The notes beneath the pieces were generated by a model. The model ran no database searches and was not told the origin of the DNA. It saw only the letters and a list, made by a program, of their open reading frames with translations. 48,169 nucleotides of DNA from a virus, in the IMG/VR virus record IMGVR_UViG_3300037153_000516, positions 1-48,169 of that record; one strand, written 5' to 3'. The position numbers and the translations under genes were made by a program. Positions 28,758 to 39,700 of the stretch are shown in pieces. How positions within the stretch are numbered: the stretch's first letter is position 1; each line of letters opens with the position of its first letter.

Positions 28758-29203
28758 TGGCCGGCGGACTCCAGGTGCAGGTCAAGCAAAGCGGCCGCGT
28801 GCGCCCCGCCAGGCTCGACAACGGCGTGCTCACGGCCATCGGCAACGAGATGGTGAAGCGGCAGCTCGAGCGGTGGTCCAAGGGCATCAACGCCGACGGC
28901 AACCAGGCCAAGCCGCTCGGCAAGAAATACTTCTTCGTCAAGAAGGCGTATCTGCGCCAGGAGCATCCGATCCGCGACAACCGCTTCACGGGCGCCCTGG
29001 CCGCCAACTTTCAGCTCCGCAAAGCCATCGACGGCGTGATCCGCGCCGAGCCGACCCAGCGCGCCACGCGCGCCGCGGCCGCCAAGGCCGACCAGTACGA
29101 GCAGATGATCGGGTTTTCGGGCCCCGAGATCAACGAGATTTTGAAAGAGTCGGTCGGCGCCTATGGCGACTGGGTCGAGAAAGCGTGGATCCCCATCAAG
29201 TGA
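28757..29203 (+). CDS. Minor tail protein (gpZ-like)
   Basis: A 148-residue protein in the place of lambda Z, between the connector and gpU-type gene. The middle is helical and basic, with Gly/Lys turns (GKKYFFVKKAYLRQE, about 56-70). The C-terminus has the conserved FSGPEINEILKESVGAYGDW stretch. Such proteins seat on the tail end that contacts the head. The 1-bp stop/start overlap on the left and 4-bp overlap on the right suggest coupling. Confidence 0.65.
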   Translation: MAGGLQVQVKQSGRVRPARLDNGVLTAIGNEMVKRQLERWSKGINADGNQAKPLGKKYFFVKKAYLRQEHPIRDNRFTGALAANFQLRKAIDGVIRAEPTQRATRAAAAKADQYEQMIGFSGPEINEILKESVGAYGDWVEKAWIPIK

Positions 29204-29679
29204 TCGACCTGGCCCAATTGACGATCGCCCTGGCGGACACGCTCCAGCAGATCCCCGAGCTGGTCGCCCAGCTCGCCAACCAGGACCCCGGCATGATCGT
29301 GCCGTTCGTGGACGAGAACCCGAAGAAAAACTCGCTCACCAAGGCGATCTATGAAATGCCGCCGGGATCCGTGCTCGTGGCCTTCCAGGAAACCCAGGCG
29401 AACGCCAACCGCGAGATGGAGGCCTGGATCCACCGCTACAACATGTATGCCCGCGCCGCCCCCGGCGCGAAGCCCATGGACATCGTGAAGTACCTGGTCG
29501 ACGGCGTGCCGGTCCCGGGCGACGGCATGCGCTGGCGGCGCTGCTCGATCATGGACGGCGTGCTGCCGGCCGAGGTCGCCGAGATCACGCGGGTCGTCGA
29601 TGCCGAAGGAGTCGATTATTTCGCCGTCATGGCGGAATTCAAAGAAACCGGAGACTATTCAGAAACGGGAGCACCCTAA
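29200..29679 (+). CDS. Tail terminator (gpU-like) protein
   Basis: A 159-residue protein with a GTG start overlapping the previous gene by 4 bp. The fold looks mixed alpha/beta: N-terminal helix, then GSVLVAFQETQANANREMEA and, later, RVVDAEGVDYFAVMAEFKET. Its position before the tail-tube gene is that of lambda gpU, which caps the growing tail. The identification is mainly by gene order. Confidence 0.6.
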   Translation: MIDLAQLTIALADTLQQIPELVAQLANQDPGMIVPFVDENPKKNSLTKAIYEMPPGSVLVAFQETQANANREMEAWIHRYNMYARAAPGAKPMDIVKYLVDGVPVPGDGMRWRRCSIMDGVLPAEVAEITRVVDAEGVDYFAVMAEFKETGDYSETGAP

Positions 29680-30762
29680 ATGGCTACACCAAACCCAACC
29701 GCAACGCTGTCCTGTCCGGCGAACATACGCGAAACCAAGATCGCCTTCGGCTTCGTGCCGCAGGCCGATCTCACCACCGAGAACACTCCGGCCGAGATCT
29801 GGAGCCTGCTCAAAACCAACACGGACCTGATGACGCTGGCGCTCGCGACCGAGACCGACGCGCTCGATATCGGCAAGGGCGACGAGTTTCCTACTCAGGT
29901 TTTTCCCACGAGCGCCTCGACCACGGTGCCGCTGCAGAAATACTGCACCTCGGAATTCATGGCCTGGCTGTTCTGCTTCGGCCTGGGCAAGGCGACCGGC
30001 GCGGCCGCCGGCACGGGCTTCCACTATGACGCCACGCCGCAGGATCCGGCAAGCGGAAGCTGCATCAACCTGCCGGCGTTCACCTGGGCCGAGCAGATCC
30101 GCCCCTCGCCCAATTCGGTGGTGGACCGCGCGGCGATCGGCATGGTCGTCAACGACTTCACGATCACGATGGAGTCGGGCCCGGGCCGCAACAACTGCCG
30201 CGTGGCCGCGAATTTCATCGGCACCGGCCAGGTCGACGCGCCTTCGGGGCTGACCTTTCCCGCCAACACGCCCGAGCACCTGTTGAACGCCAACGGCGTC
30301 ACGGTGCTGACGGTCAACGGGATCGACTACATGCTCGGCGGCAACTTCGTCTCGCTCGAGTTCGCCTGGAACAACAACGTCAACACGACGTCGGGCTACT
30401 ATCCCGGCTCGGGCGCCCAGAACGGCTTCGGGATCCGCGGCCGCATGGAGTTCGGCACGCGCAGCTGCACGTTCCGCTTCGTGGCGCGCGCGCAGAAAGG
30501 CTCGCAGGAATTTCAGAACCTGATCAGCCTGACCGAAGGGCCGACGACGGTGACCGTGAAAGGCGCGGCCATCGACGCCTCCAACTTCAACGACATGACC
30601 ATCAGCGCTCCGCGCACCATGATCTCGGCGGACGTCACCGGCGAGCAGGACGGCGTAGTGACCGTCAATTGCGAAGTCGCGATCCTGAAGCCGACCGACG
30701 GCGTGACGCCCTACATCACGCTGAGCGCGACCACCACCAAAACCGGCATCTTCGGAGTTTAA
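29680..30762 (+). CDS. Major tail tube protein (gpV-like)
   Basis: A 360-residue protein that begins right after the previous stop. It is beta-rich, with two similar lobes: residues about 90-200 (VVDRAAIGMVVNDFTITMES) and 220-350 (VTVNCEVAILKPT at the end). It starts TATLSCPANIRETKIAFGFV. This is longer than lambda gpV (246) and of the size typical for soil siphoviruses, with a two-lobed tube subunit. The next two genes are the tail-assembly chaperones, which confirms the assignment. Confidence 0.85.
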   Translation: MATPNPTATLSCPANIRETKIAFGFVPQADLTTENTPAEIWSLLKTNTDLMTLALATETDALDIGKGDEFPTQVFPTSASTTVPLQKYCTSEFMAWLFCFGLGKATGAAAGTGFHYDATPQDPASGSCINLPAFTWAEQIRPSPNSVVDRAAIGMVVNDFTITMESGPGRNNCRVAANFIGTGQVDAPSGLTFPANTPEHLLNANGVTVLTVNGIDYMLGGNFVSLEFAWNNNVNTTSGYYPGSGAQNGFGIRGRMEFGTRSCTFRFVARAQKGSQEFQNLISLTEGPTTVTVKGAAIDASNFNDMTISAPRTMISADVTGEQDGVVTVNCEVAILKPTDGVTPYITLSATTTKTGIFGV

Positions 30763-30775
30763 AAAGGAGCACGTA

Positions 30776-31393
30776 ATGTTTGATCCCAGTAAAGACCTCG
30801 AGTTCGACGTTCGCACTCCGGAAGGCAATCCCGCCAAGGTTCTGATCCGCTGGCCGAGCGACGAGGAGTGGATCGAGCGCCGGCGCATGAAGCGCATGAT
30901 TGTCCAGCAGCTCGGCCGCGGCCAGCATCAGATGGAAACCATCCACGACACCAAAACCGACCACCGCATCTACGAATCCATCAAGCTGAACGGGGCGCCC
31001 TCAATTTCCGGCGGCGAGGCCTCGCGCATTTTGGACGCGCTCGAGCAGTTCGACATCCGCGACGTGCAAATGCCCGCGAACCAGGCGACGGTCGTCATGA
31101 AGGTCTATCACGGCCTGGTACGGCACACGCTTCAGATCCCAAGCGCCGACGACATCATCAAGTACAAGGACGGCGTCGGCTCGCGCATCAAGAACCTGCC
31201 GTTCAACAAACAGGAGATGCGGCCGCGTATCGAGCACGGCGCGGAATTCTGGGACAAATGCAAGGGCTCGAGCGAGGACTACGCCGGCCATCCGGTTCCG
31301 GCCATCCACAAGTTCGCCGCCTGGGAAGCAGTGGTCAAGCAGCTGGACGAGGAGATCAACAGCCGCGCCGACGAGGATTCCGACGATTTTTAG
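30776..31393 (+). CDS. Tail assembly chaperone (gpG-like)
   Basis: A 205-residue protein, acidic at the C-terminus (NSRADEDSDDF). The start FDPSKDLEFDVRTPEGNPAK and the helical middle fit the G-type chaperone that coats the tape measure. AAAAGGAG precedes the ATG. At its end GAT TTT TAG permits a -1 shift into the next frame, giving a longer G-T fusion, as in lambda. Confidence 0.8.
   Translation: MFDPSKDLEFDVRTPEGNPAKVLIRWPSDEEWIERRRMKRMIVQQLGRGQHQMETIHDTKTDHRIYESIKLNGAPSISGGEASRILDALEQFDIRDVQMPANQATVVMKVYHGLVRHTLQIPSADDIIKYKDGVGSRIKNLPFNKQEMRPRIEHGAEFWDKCKGSSEDYAGHPVPAIHKFAAWEAVVKQLDEEINSRADEDSDDF
31385..31393 (+). promoter_or_regulatory. Slippery site for programmed -1 frameshift
   Basis: GAT TTT TAG at the end of G lets the TTT tRNA slip back one base, since the base before is also T (31387-31390). 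The next codon then becomes TTA (31390-31392) instead of the TAG stop. Place and purpose match the lambda G/T shift. Confidence 0.7.
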
Positions 31394-31827
31394 CCGGCGG
31401 CGCCTGGCCGGAAGACCCTACGCCGCGATTCATCGTTCACCGGCTCTTCCGCAGGAAACATCTCTGTCCCGGCGTCACGGACTGTCCCGACGTGAATATG
31501 GCGGATCCCGAAGCGGACGACTTTTCCCCGGCATGCAATGAGTGCCCGCTCGCTCGGCTCGAGGACGTTATGAGGTTCACGCCGATGGGCGGCGCGATCA
31601 CGGCGGCGATCGATCTCGATTTCGCGGTGAACCACGGCATTACAATCCCACTATCTGATCTAACCTACATGCAGTTTCGCCTGCTCAGAATCATTTCCGA
31701 GGAGCGCGGCCGCTTCGAGGAGGAGGAAATGAAGCGACGCAGCGAGGAGGCCCAACTCCGCGGCCAAAACCGCCCCGTGATGCAGATCGACCAAACCAGG
31801 CCGAGGCATAGACACCATGGCTGGTAA
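31390..31827 (+). CDS. Chaperone T part, made by -1 frameshift from G
   Basis: This stretch has no good start of its own. In the frame -1 to G it reads LAGGAWPEDPTPRFIVHRLF and on for 145 residues. It contains Cys pairs (CPGVTDC, CNEC), and ends in a charged helix (EEEEMKRRSEEAQLRGQNR). The fusion G-T is about 350 residues. T-type domains recruit the tail tube subunit. It overlaps the tape-measure start by 11 bp. Confidence 0.75.
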   Translation, partial: LAGGAWPEDPTPRFIVHRLFRRKHLCPGVTDCPDVNMADPEADDFSPACNECPLARLEDVMRFTPMGGAITAAIDLDFAVNHGITIPLSDLTYMQFRLLRIISEERGRFEEEEMKRRSEEAQLRGQNRPVMQIDQTRPRHRHHGW

Positions 31828-34800
31828 CCGGATCTACATTCAGGTCGATTTCCAGTCGCAGAGCGCCAACAGCGCCATCAACACGCTTAACCAGAACATC
31901 AAGAGCATCGGCACGAGTTCGCAGCAGGCCTCGCAGGTCGCGGCCAACGGGATGAACCGCTTTACGCTGTCCATCATCCAGTCGAGCCGCGCGCTCGAGC
32001 AGTTCTCGGCGGCGTTCGCCGGCATCGGATTCACCAAGCTCGCCGACGATCTTCTGCGCGCGGGCGACGCCATCACCCGCACGCGCCTGGCGCTGGGCGA
32101 CATGTTCCAGTCGGCCTCGCAAGCGGCCGCCGTGATGGCGCAACTCGAGGACATCTCCCAGCACGGGCTTTTCGACCGTGATTCGATTCTCGCCGCCGGG
32201 GCCGCGCTCGCCCGGCTGGGCGTAGCGGCCGGGGATATCCCGCGCGAGGTGAAAATCATCGCGGACTCTATCGCCGCCGCCGGGGGCAGCGCAGAGGACT
32301 TCGTGCGCGTCACGACGCAGCTTGGCACCATCCAGGCCTCGAACTTAGTGAGCTACAGGCAACTGCTGTCGATCATGCAGGCGGGCGTCCCGGTCATTCA
32401 GACCATCCAAAAACTAAGCAAAGACCAGAAGGGCGTAACGCTCAGCGTCAAAGATATCCGCGATACCCAGGATTACGGCGAACTGCAGGGCTTCGCGTTC
32501 GTGCAAGGGCTCCTGAAAGGGATGGAGCGCGGCGCGCAAGGCAAAGGCGCCGACATCGGGCAGCAGCTTTACACCAACCAGGTCGACAAAGTAAAGGATG
32601 CATGGAAGGGCCTCGGCGACACAGTCAAGAACGATGCGCTTCCTGCAGTTAGCACGGGGGCAGACATAATTTCCGGCCTGATCCAGGATTTCAACGACCT
32701 CCCAAAGCCTATACGCCAGACGACCGAGGCGACGCTCGCGTTGGCGGCGGCGATTGGGGCCGTAGGACTGGCAGTCCGTGGCGTCATGGCGCTGCTCGCG
32801 CCTTGGAAGGCGCTTCTCATGCCGCTCATCGGTGTGCTCAAAGATCTGGGCGCGGCTATCTCACTTGCATTTGAAGCCGGATCGATCTCGACTTTTTTCA
32901 GCCTTGCCTTACAAGGTTTCACGGGTTTGACGACGCTCATCGGCGGCGCGACGATTGCGCTTTCCGCGTTCGTCGGCTATGGAGTCGGGAGACTGCTCCG
33001 CGATATGTTCACGCAGACTTCCCAGGAGGTCCAGGATTGGCTGACGGAGTTTATCACCCGGCACCCCTGGCTGGTCAAGACCGGTCAGTTTTTCGACATG
33101 AGCATCGGCGGCGTCCCGGTGGAGCAACTCGCCGCGCAGGGGGGCCACGCGCCGGGAGCCCCTCGCGTCGGTGGCTCGCAATACGGGCCGCAGCTGCCGG
33201 GGAGACCTCTTCCGGCGCGGGACGTGGCAGGCGCACCCCAGGGCACGCCAGGATACGGAAGCGTCTTCGGCGAGCAGCAGGCGGCCTTCGCCGCGAGCGC
33301 CCAACAGATCGGCGAGGCGATCAAGGCATCCGAGGCCGAACTTGCGCGAGCGCGCGAAAAGGAGCTCGGCGGCATCGCCGCCATCACCGCCAAATGGGCC
33401 GAGTATTACGAAAAAGGCAAGGTGAGCTCGAAGGCCCTCGCGAATTATCACCTCGCCATCTGGACCGAGGTCCAGCACGAATTAGAGGAACTCCGCAAAA
33501 AAGATTACGAGGCCCAGCTCGATGAGTTGGAGAAGCGGCTTCAGGCTGAAGCCGAGATGGTCAAAGCGGCGACCGCGCGGCAGGCCCAGTTCGCGGCCGT
33601 AGCGATCGCGGACACGGCCGATAAGCGCGCCGCTCTCGAAGCCAAGCAGATCGCCCTCGAGGTCGAAGGCGCGGAGAAGGTGCGGCAGATCCACGAGCAA
33701 GACGCCCAGGTCGCTTATCAGAAAGCCCTCATTCCGATCCAGGAATTGCAGCGGCAGCTCAACGCCGCCAAAGCCACTGGACTGCTCAAACCGGACCAGG
33801 CGATTCAGCAGCAGATTCTCATCAACAACGAAATAAAGCGGGCCTTCGAGGACCTGCAGCGGGCGCGGGAAAAGGCCGCCGACGACACCACCGACTCCAT
33901 CGCCAAATACGAGCTCGACGTGATGCAGCGCACCGCCCAGGAGGCGTCGCAGTATCTGGAACAGGCGCGCGAGACCAGCCGGCAGGAGGCCATTGACGCC
34001 GTCGGCCGGCGTGCCGAGATCGCGAAAGCCGGCATCGACACCAGCCAGGATCAAAGCTTGCAGCAGCGGGTCGCGGGCATTTACCAGGAGCGCGATATCG
34101 CCATTCAAGCGCTTCAGGAAGTCGCCGCGCTGCGGCAGAAGAACCTTCAGGAGGACAGCGACCGGCAGGTTCAGGCTTACCGCAATCAGATCGCGCTGTT
34201 TGACGACATGGCAGCAAAATACAAGGACGTCAACGACGAGATCTACAACTACGCCGTCGCCGGCGCGCAGAACGCGCGGGACGCCATCGACGCGCTCACC
34301 GAGAAGGGCGCGCAAGACGCCGCGGCGATCGCTAAGAAGAGCATCGACGATCAGACGCTCGCCTATATCGAGGCGTACAAGAAGGCGAACGACACCGTCG
34401 CCGAGGACCAGAGAAAAGTTTTCGACGATCTGAAGAGCGCCTTTGGCCGCATCTTCGATGCGCTTTTCCAGAAGGCATCGAACGTGTGGTCGGCCATCGG
34501 CAACGCGCTCAAGACCGCCGTGCTCGGGGCCTTCAAGGATATCGTCACCACCCGCCTGGCCGGCCAGATGATGTCTCTATTCACCGGGCAGCCGGTCACT
34601 TTCGAGTCGCGCGGCGGCTTCGGTTCGGGCCCGTTCGCGCAGAGCGGGATCGGCCGCCTGGCGGCCGCGCTCTCAGCGAAGCCGGTGTTCGGGTCAGGGC
34701 CGCAGCAGATGTCCGATTTCGTCCAAGAGAGTAAGATCCTGAGCCACGCGGACGTGACCAACGGAGCGGTCCACACCACCTGGGACCAGCAAGGGCCGCC

Positions 34801-36304
34801 GCCTCAGATTAAGGTCGATTCGCATCAACGAATCGACATCGTTGGAAGCGGCCTTGGGGGAGGTCCCACCGCGCCTTACATAGCGGGGGCGGCGCTTGCG
34901 GCCGCCACTTCCGTCGGCGGCGGCGGATACAGCGGTGGCGGCGGAAGACCTTCAGCGTCGACCACGACGACGTTCCCCGACATTTCCGACGCGGTTTATA
35001 CAACCGACGGCGGCTATGGCGGGGGCGGAATTACACCGTTCACCGGCGGCCCATTGCTATCAGGATTGCTTCCGGGCATCGGATTCGGCGGCAGCGCGCC
35101 TAGTAGTTCCTTCAGCAGCGCCGGCCTCTCAGGAGGCAGCGCCTATGGAGGCGGCGGCTATGGCGGGGGCGGCGGGCTGCTGAATCTCTTAGGCCTCGCG
35201 CCCATGCTGAGCGCCAACGCTCCAGGGACGCTGCCGGGCGCCGCGCCGGGAGCGCCGCCAGGCGGATTTGGGATCCCCTCGCTCCTCGGCCAAATTCAGA
35301 AAGCCGGCGGCATTGGTTCGTTTTTCCGACAAGCTCAGCAATACTACACCGTCGGGGGAGGCGTTACGTACGGCGCAGTCGGTCCCGACGGGCTTCCATT
35401 AGTGTTCGGCAACCCGATTACGACGCTTCCGGCCCAGAACCTGTTCAATCCGGCGGCTAGCGCGATCGCTCCGCTGACTCTAATGGGATCCGTGCTCGGG
35501 ATGCAGGGCGCATTCTCTCTCGGTCGCGCGGGACAGAACGGGAGAATCCCGGCGCCGCTCGCCGGCGTCGGCGCGGGCGCCCTAGGAGCATTTTCGGGAT
35601 TGCTTGCGGCCGGCTCGCTGGCCGCGCTGTTTCCTTCCGTCTTCGCCCCGCTCATCGCGGCGGGCCCCTTCGGCTGGATCGCGGCCGCCGGTATCGGCGC
35701 GGCCATTGGCCTCACTGGTCTGTTTAAGCAGGACGATCAGCAGCATGTTCGACAGCTTATCCGGCAGATGTATGGCGTCGACATCTCGAACATGAATATC
35801 CTGAACCAGATCGTCTCGCTCGCCAAGCAACAGTTCGGCGGGAACTATTCGCTCGCCGTCGCCTCGCCCCAGGTTCAGCAGATCGTGCAGCTCTACGCCG
35901 CCGAGACCGGGATCATGGCGGCCAACATGCCGCGGCCCATGTATCCGGCGACCTTCGCGCAGTCTTCGACGGCGCTCGGCGGCGCGGCCGCAGGCCTGCA
36001 GCTCCAGCCGACCTACATGAACGGCCAGCTCGTCGCCAGCCCTTACACCGGCTACACCACGCAGCAGATGGCGACGGCCGCGAGCCTGTTCTATGGCGGA
36101 AGCGCGAACCAAAATGCCCGTAATGCGCTCTATGTGCAGCTCGATCCCGCGGCGGCGCAATCGCTCTTCTCGGGCAACGTGGTCAACGTGCTCAATTCGA
36201 ATCCAACCGTGGTCGGCAACGTCAATTCCGCGGCGATCGCCGCCGGCGCAAGCCGCAGCACCCAGCTCGGAGGCCTGCTCGAGCCTTCGACCGTCCTCGC
36301 CTGA
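31817..36304 (+). CDS. Tail tape measure protein
   Basis: A 1495-residue protein, the largest gene. The N-terminal 300 residues are helical (YIQVDFQSQSANSAINTLNQ, and a tape-measure domain around 80-250). Hydrophobic segments lie at about 300-360 and 370-390, and long coiled coils at about 490-880 (LARAREKELGGIAAITAKWA and many Gln/Glu/Ala repeats). A Gly/Ser-rich stretch spans about 1020-1130, and a second hydrophobic segment (PLIAAGPFGWIAAAGIGAAI, about 1275-1294) precedes a tip-binding end. At roughly 0.15 nm per residue this predicts a tail near 220 nm. Membrane segments may help form the channel for DNA entry. Confidence 0.93.
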   Translation: MAGNRIYIQVDFQSQSANSAINTLNQNIKSIGTSSQQASQVAANGMNRFTLSIIQSSRALEQFSAAFAGIGFTKLADDLLRAGDAITRTRLALGDMFQSASQAAAVMAQLEDISQHGLFDRDSILAAGAALARLGVAAGDIPREVKIIADSIAAAGGSAEDFVRVTTQLGTIQASNLVSYRQLLSIMQAGVPVIQTIQKLSKDQKGVTLSVKDIRDTQDYGELQGFAFVQGLLKGMERGAQGKGADIGQQLYTNQVDKVKDAWKGLGDTVKNDALPAVSTGADIISGLIQDFNDLPKPIRQTTEATLALAAAIGAVGLAVRGVMALLAPWKALLMPLIGVLKDLGAAISLAFEAGSISTFFSLALQGFTGLTTLIGGATIALSAFVGYGVGRLLRDMFTQTSQEVQDWLTEFITRHPWLVKTGQFFDMSIGGVPVEQLAAQGGHAPGAPRVGGSQYGPQLPGRPLPARDVAGAPQGTPGYGSVFGEQQAAFAASAQQIGEAIKASEAELARAREKELGGIAAITAKWAEYYEKGKVSSKALANYHLAIWTEVQHELEELRKKDYEAQLDELEKRLQAEAEMVKAATARQAQFAAVAIADTADKRAALEAKQIALEVEGAEKVRQIHEQDAQVAYQKALIPIQELQRQLNAAKATGLLKPDQAIQQQILINNEIKRAFEDLQRAREKAADDTTDSIAKYELDVMQRTAQEASQYLEQARETSRQEAIDAVGRRAEIAKAGIDTSQDQSLQQRVAGIYQERDIAIQALQEVAALRQKNLQEDSDRQVQAYRNQIALFDDMAAKYKDVNDEIYNYAVAGAQNARDAIDALTEKGAQDAAAIAKKSIDDQTLAYIEAYKKANDTVAEDQRKVFDDLKSAFGRIFDALFQKASNVWSAIGNALKTAVLGAFKDIVTTRLAGQMMSLFTGQPVTFESRGGFGSGPFAQSGIGRLAAALSAKPVFGSGPQQMSDFVQESKILSHADVTNGAVHTTWDQQGPPPQIKVDSHQRIDIVGSGLGGGPTAPYIAGAALAAATSVGGGGYSGGGGRPSASTTTTFPDISDAVYTTDGGYGGGGITPFTGGPLLSGLLPGIGFGGSAPSSSFSSAGLSGGSAYGGGGYGGGGGLLNLLGLAPMLSANAPGTLPGAAPGAPPGGFGIPSLLGQIQKAGGIGSFFRQAQQYYTVGGGVTYGAVGPDGLPLVFGNPITTLPAQNLFNPAASAIAPLTLMGSVLGMQGAFSLGRAGQNGRIPAPLAGVGAGALGAFSGLLAAGSLAALFPSVFAPLIAAGPFGWIAAAGIGAAIGLTGLFKQDDQQHVRQLIRQMYGVDISNMNILNQIVSLAKQQFGGNYSLAVASPQVQQIVQLYAAETGIMAANMPRPMYPATFAQSSTALGGAAAGLQLQPTYMNGQLVASPYTGYTTQQMATAASLFYGGSANQNARNALYVQLDPAAAQSLFSGNVVNVLNSNPTVVGNVNSAAIAAGASRSTQLGGLLEPSTVLA

Positions 36305-36729
36305 TGCCGCAGAACATCACGCCCGCGGCTCCGACCGACGTCATGCCGAAGCTGATCTCGATGGCCTTCAACGAGCAGATGCGCTACGAGTCCCTGATCA
36401 ACCAGGACTATCCGGACGGCTCGAGCGATCGCGCGCCGCTGGTCGAATTCCCGCGCAGCTTCTTCCGCATCGCCGGCAAGCTGATGCCCTCGCAGTGGCT
36501 CGCTCTCCGCAATTTCTTTCTGTCGCATAAAGGGATCCCTTTTTACTTCTATTTCGGCCGCGAGACCGAGCCGCCCTACACCGTCGACATGACCGGCGGA
36601 AGCACCGACGGCCGCTACACCGTGGTCTTCGACGGCCAGTATTCCGAGAACTACAGTCCCGGCCGCGCCAAGGGCGACACGTACTTCGGGCAATCGCAGT
36701 CGACGTTTCAGCTGCGGGAGATCGAATAG
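36304..36729 (+). CDS. Minor tail tip protein (gpM/DUF2460-like)
   Basis: A 141-residue protein with the pattern SFFRIAGKLMPSQWLALRNF (about 52-71) and FYFGRETEPPYTVDMTG. This is typical of small tail-tip proteins of the M family that link the tape measure end to the tip. Its start is one base from the tape measure stop (ATG overlaps TGA). The next gene begins with a related module, suggesting a duplication of this fold. Confidence 0.7.
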   Translation: MPQNITPAAPTDVMPKLISMAFNEQMRYESLINQDYPDGSSDRAPLVEFPRSFFRIAGKLMPSQWLALRNFFLSHKGIPFYFYFGRETEPPYTVDMTGGSTDGRYTVVFDGQYSENYSPGRAKGDTYFGQSQSTFQLREIE

Positions 36730-39700
36730 GTGCCCGACAACCTCGGTCCCATCGTCATTCCGGATCCGCCCGTGATCTCGGCTTTTCCGATTCCCGTCGA
36801 CTGGGGCGGCGGCCTCGATTACAACGTGCCCATCGCGATACACGTTTTCGATCAACCTGGGTTGAAGACCGAGCAGCGGTTTGTCCTGGGCCCGGGCGCG
36901 CCGCGGCTCCGCGTCCGCCGCGACCACCTGAATTTCAAAGAGTACGAAGCGGTCAAAGCGCACTGGGAGCAGGCGCAGGCGCAGTATGCGTCGTTTCCCA
37001 TCGCCGTGGCGGGCCCGCAGGGACTTGAGACCTGGAACGTCCGGTATGAGAATCCGGACATCTCCTTCGACCACTTGGCCGGCATGCTCACCAGCGAATT
37101 CGGCATCACCTTCCTGGTGATGCCCGAGCCCACGCCGGTCTGGAATTCGACCAACCAGGTCACCCGGTTCCCCGACAGCGTTTTTGAAGCCGCGCTCGCG
37201 CAGGAAACGCAGCACGTTTACCCGCTCATCCTGATCCAGCCGCAGGCGCGCAATCCGGACGGCTCGCTGCAAAACGGGCCCGTCTACATCTCCAATCAAC
37301 GGATCCAGGTCGACGGCAACGTGTATCTGCCGCGGCTTTTGACCTGGAGCGGCATCAGCCAGACGCTAGGCGAGACGTCGGACAGCGCGCAGTTCACCTT
37401 CGGCAACGCCGACGACGTATTCACCCAGTGGGCCAACCAGGTCAACCTCTATCGCGCCGTGGTTCAGTTCTCGCTCTTCCACCTGGACTCGGGTTACCTC
37501 TGCTACCTCTGGGGCGGCTATGCGCTGCAGTGGGCGCTCGACACCAGCGGCCGCTTCGTGCTGCCGTGCTCGAGCGGGACTTTCGAGCTGACGCTGGGCT
37601 ACCCCATGCGGACGATTACGCGCACCTGCTGGAAAGTGTACAAGGGCCGCTACTGCCCGTCCACATCGAGCTTCCCCACCTGTGACAAGTCCTACCAGGC
37701 GTGCATCGACCGCGGCGTCCAGACTTCCTTCGGCGGCGTCGTCGTTCCGCAGCAGGCCGTGCGCGTCAAGGACTCGACCACCGGCGTGCTCGGCTGGGGC
37801 CGCTCCTGGATGACGAGCGTCACGGTCTCGAACGACACGATCTACCAGAATCCGCTCCAGGAGGTCTGGACGGACGAGGCGATGCCCGTCGTCGCCCCGG
37901 TCGCCGCCGGCCGCGATGAAAACGACTACTACGCCGCGCTCGGCATCGTAAGCGACGGGCCCATCGGCAAATACAATCCCGACCTGGTGCTCCAGGAGCT
38001 CGACAACCAGCCGCCCCACGACGCCTTCCACAACGGGGGCTGGCGCGGCATCCTGGGCAACGATCCGGCCGATCCCAATTCGGACTTCGTGGGCATCGAC
38101 CAGGCGCCGTGGAACACGGTCCCTCCCGGATCGACCTATTCGGGCGGCCTGGCCTTCGTCGAGATCCGCAGAACGGACGCCGCGGGGCTTCAGGTCGCCC
38201 CGATCACCGATCACTCGATCACCGCCAACGTGCTCCTGGGCGTCGGCGGCTGGGTCTGGAGCGCGCCAGGCGCGCGCGTCTGGCAGCCGGGGCTCTCCAA
38301 CTGCGTCTGGGTCGCCGTCAACGTCTACCTGCGCGCCATGGGCCTCAGACTCGATCCCTCGCGCGCGAGCGCCATCCCGCCCAGCGTCATGGAGCAGTAT
38401 TTCAACGTCAACCAGGCGATCGCCATGGCCGCGGTCTGCGATCTGCTGGTCGATAAGATCCTGCCGGTCACCACCCCGCCGACCCAGGAGAACCAGTTTC
38501 CCTTCCGCGGCGTGCTCAAGGAGCGCAAGCCGGTCAAGGACTGGCTGACCGAAATTCTCAACTGCTGCCTGGGCTATTGGACCTTCGTCAACGGCCAACT
38601 CTGGATCGGCATCCGCTATCACGCCGTGCCGACCGACGCCTTCACCCAAGCGCACTTGAAGTGGAAGTCTTTGAAGATCGCGCCGGTGAAGCCGGCGTTC
38701 AACTGGCTTCAGGTGCAATTCGGCGACGAGGAATACGATTTCCAGCTCAACAACGTGACCCTTTACGATATCGATCACGCCTCGTTGATCGGGACGCCGG
38801 AATCGCCGACCTACCTGCAAAGCACGATGAACCTGATAGGGGTGAGCAACCTGAGCCAGGCCTCGCGGATCATCATCACCCGGCTGCGCGAAGAAACGGG
38901 CGGCCTGGTCTTGCGCGACTCTTCCGGCAACGTGACCACGGACGAGCAGCTGGTCGCGCGCAACTTCAGCTTCACCACCACGATCCTGGCGCTCAAGAAC
39001 ATGGTGGGCGACGTCATCTCGCTCACGCACCCCAAAATGCCCGGCGGATCCGGCAAGGGGCGGATCATCAGCTGGAATCTCAATCCGGACTTCTCCATCG
39101 ACATCCAGGCCGAGTGCGTGACCGACAGCATGTATCAGTACGACACGGGGCCGCTGCCGCAGAGCGTGAACCCGCCGCCCGTCCCGCCCGAGCGCACCGG
39201 CTCGCCCATCGGCCTGGTCTGGATGCCGGATTATCTTGCGGCTTTCGAGGGGGATCCGCTCTATCCGGATCCCGCCGAGCGAACCTTCGCACTGTGGCAG
39301 GATTACAACATCGCGAAGGACGGATCCTGGGCGCCGGCGCTTTACATCGCGGGTTACCTGAACGTCAACACCTTCGTTTCGATAGACAAGCCCGCGATCG
39401 CCAGCATCTCGCCGGCAGGCGGCGGGAACCTCGCGGGCGGCCAGACGGTCTATGCGGCCGTCACCGTCCGCGACGCGTCGGGCCGACCCGCTACGCCTTC
39501 GAAGGTCAGCGCGGTCTTCTTGCAAACGGGAACGTCGAGCCAGAGCGTGGCTCTCACGATCTTGCCGCCGCCGGCGGGAACCACCTGGGCCGGCTGGGAC
39601 ATATGGGCCGGCACGGATCGCCGCGCGATCGCCTGGCAGGACGGAGGAACCGGTGCTATCCCGGCCAGTTATACCCTTACCGGGCCGCTCCACCGCTACA

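Noticed and set aside
34900-35200. Gly-rich tandem-like stretch in the tape-measure gene taken as a DNA repeat array or CRISPR
   Set aside because: Units are irregular, the reading frame is kept, and there are no spacers; it is simply a Gly/Ser-rich linker.
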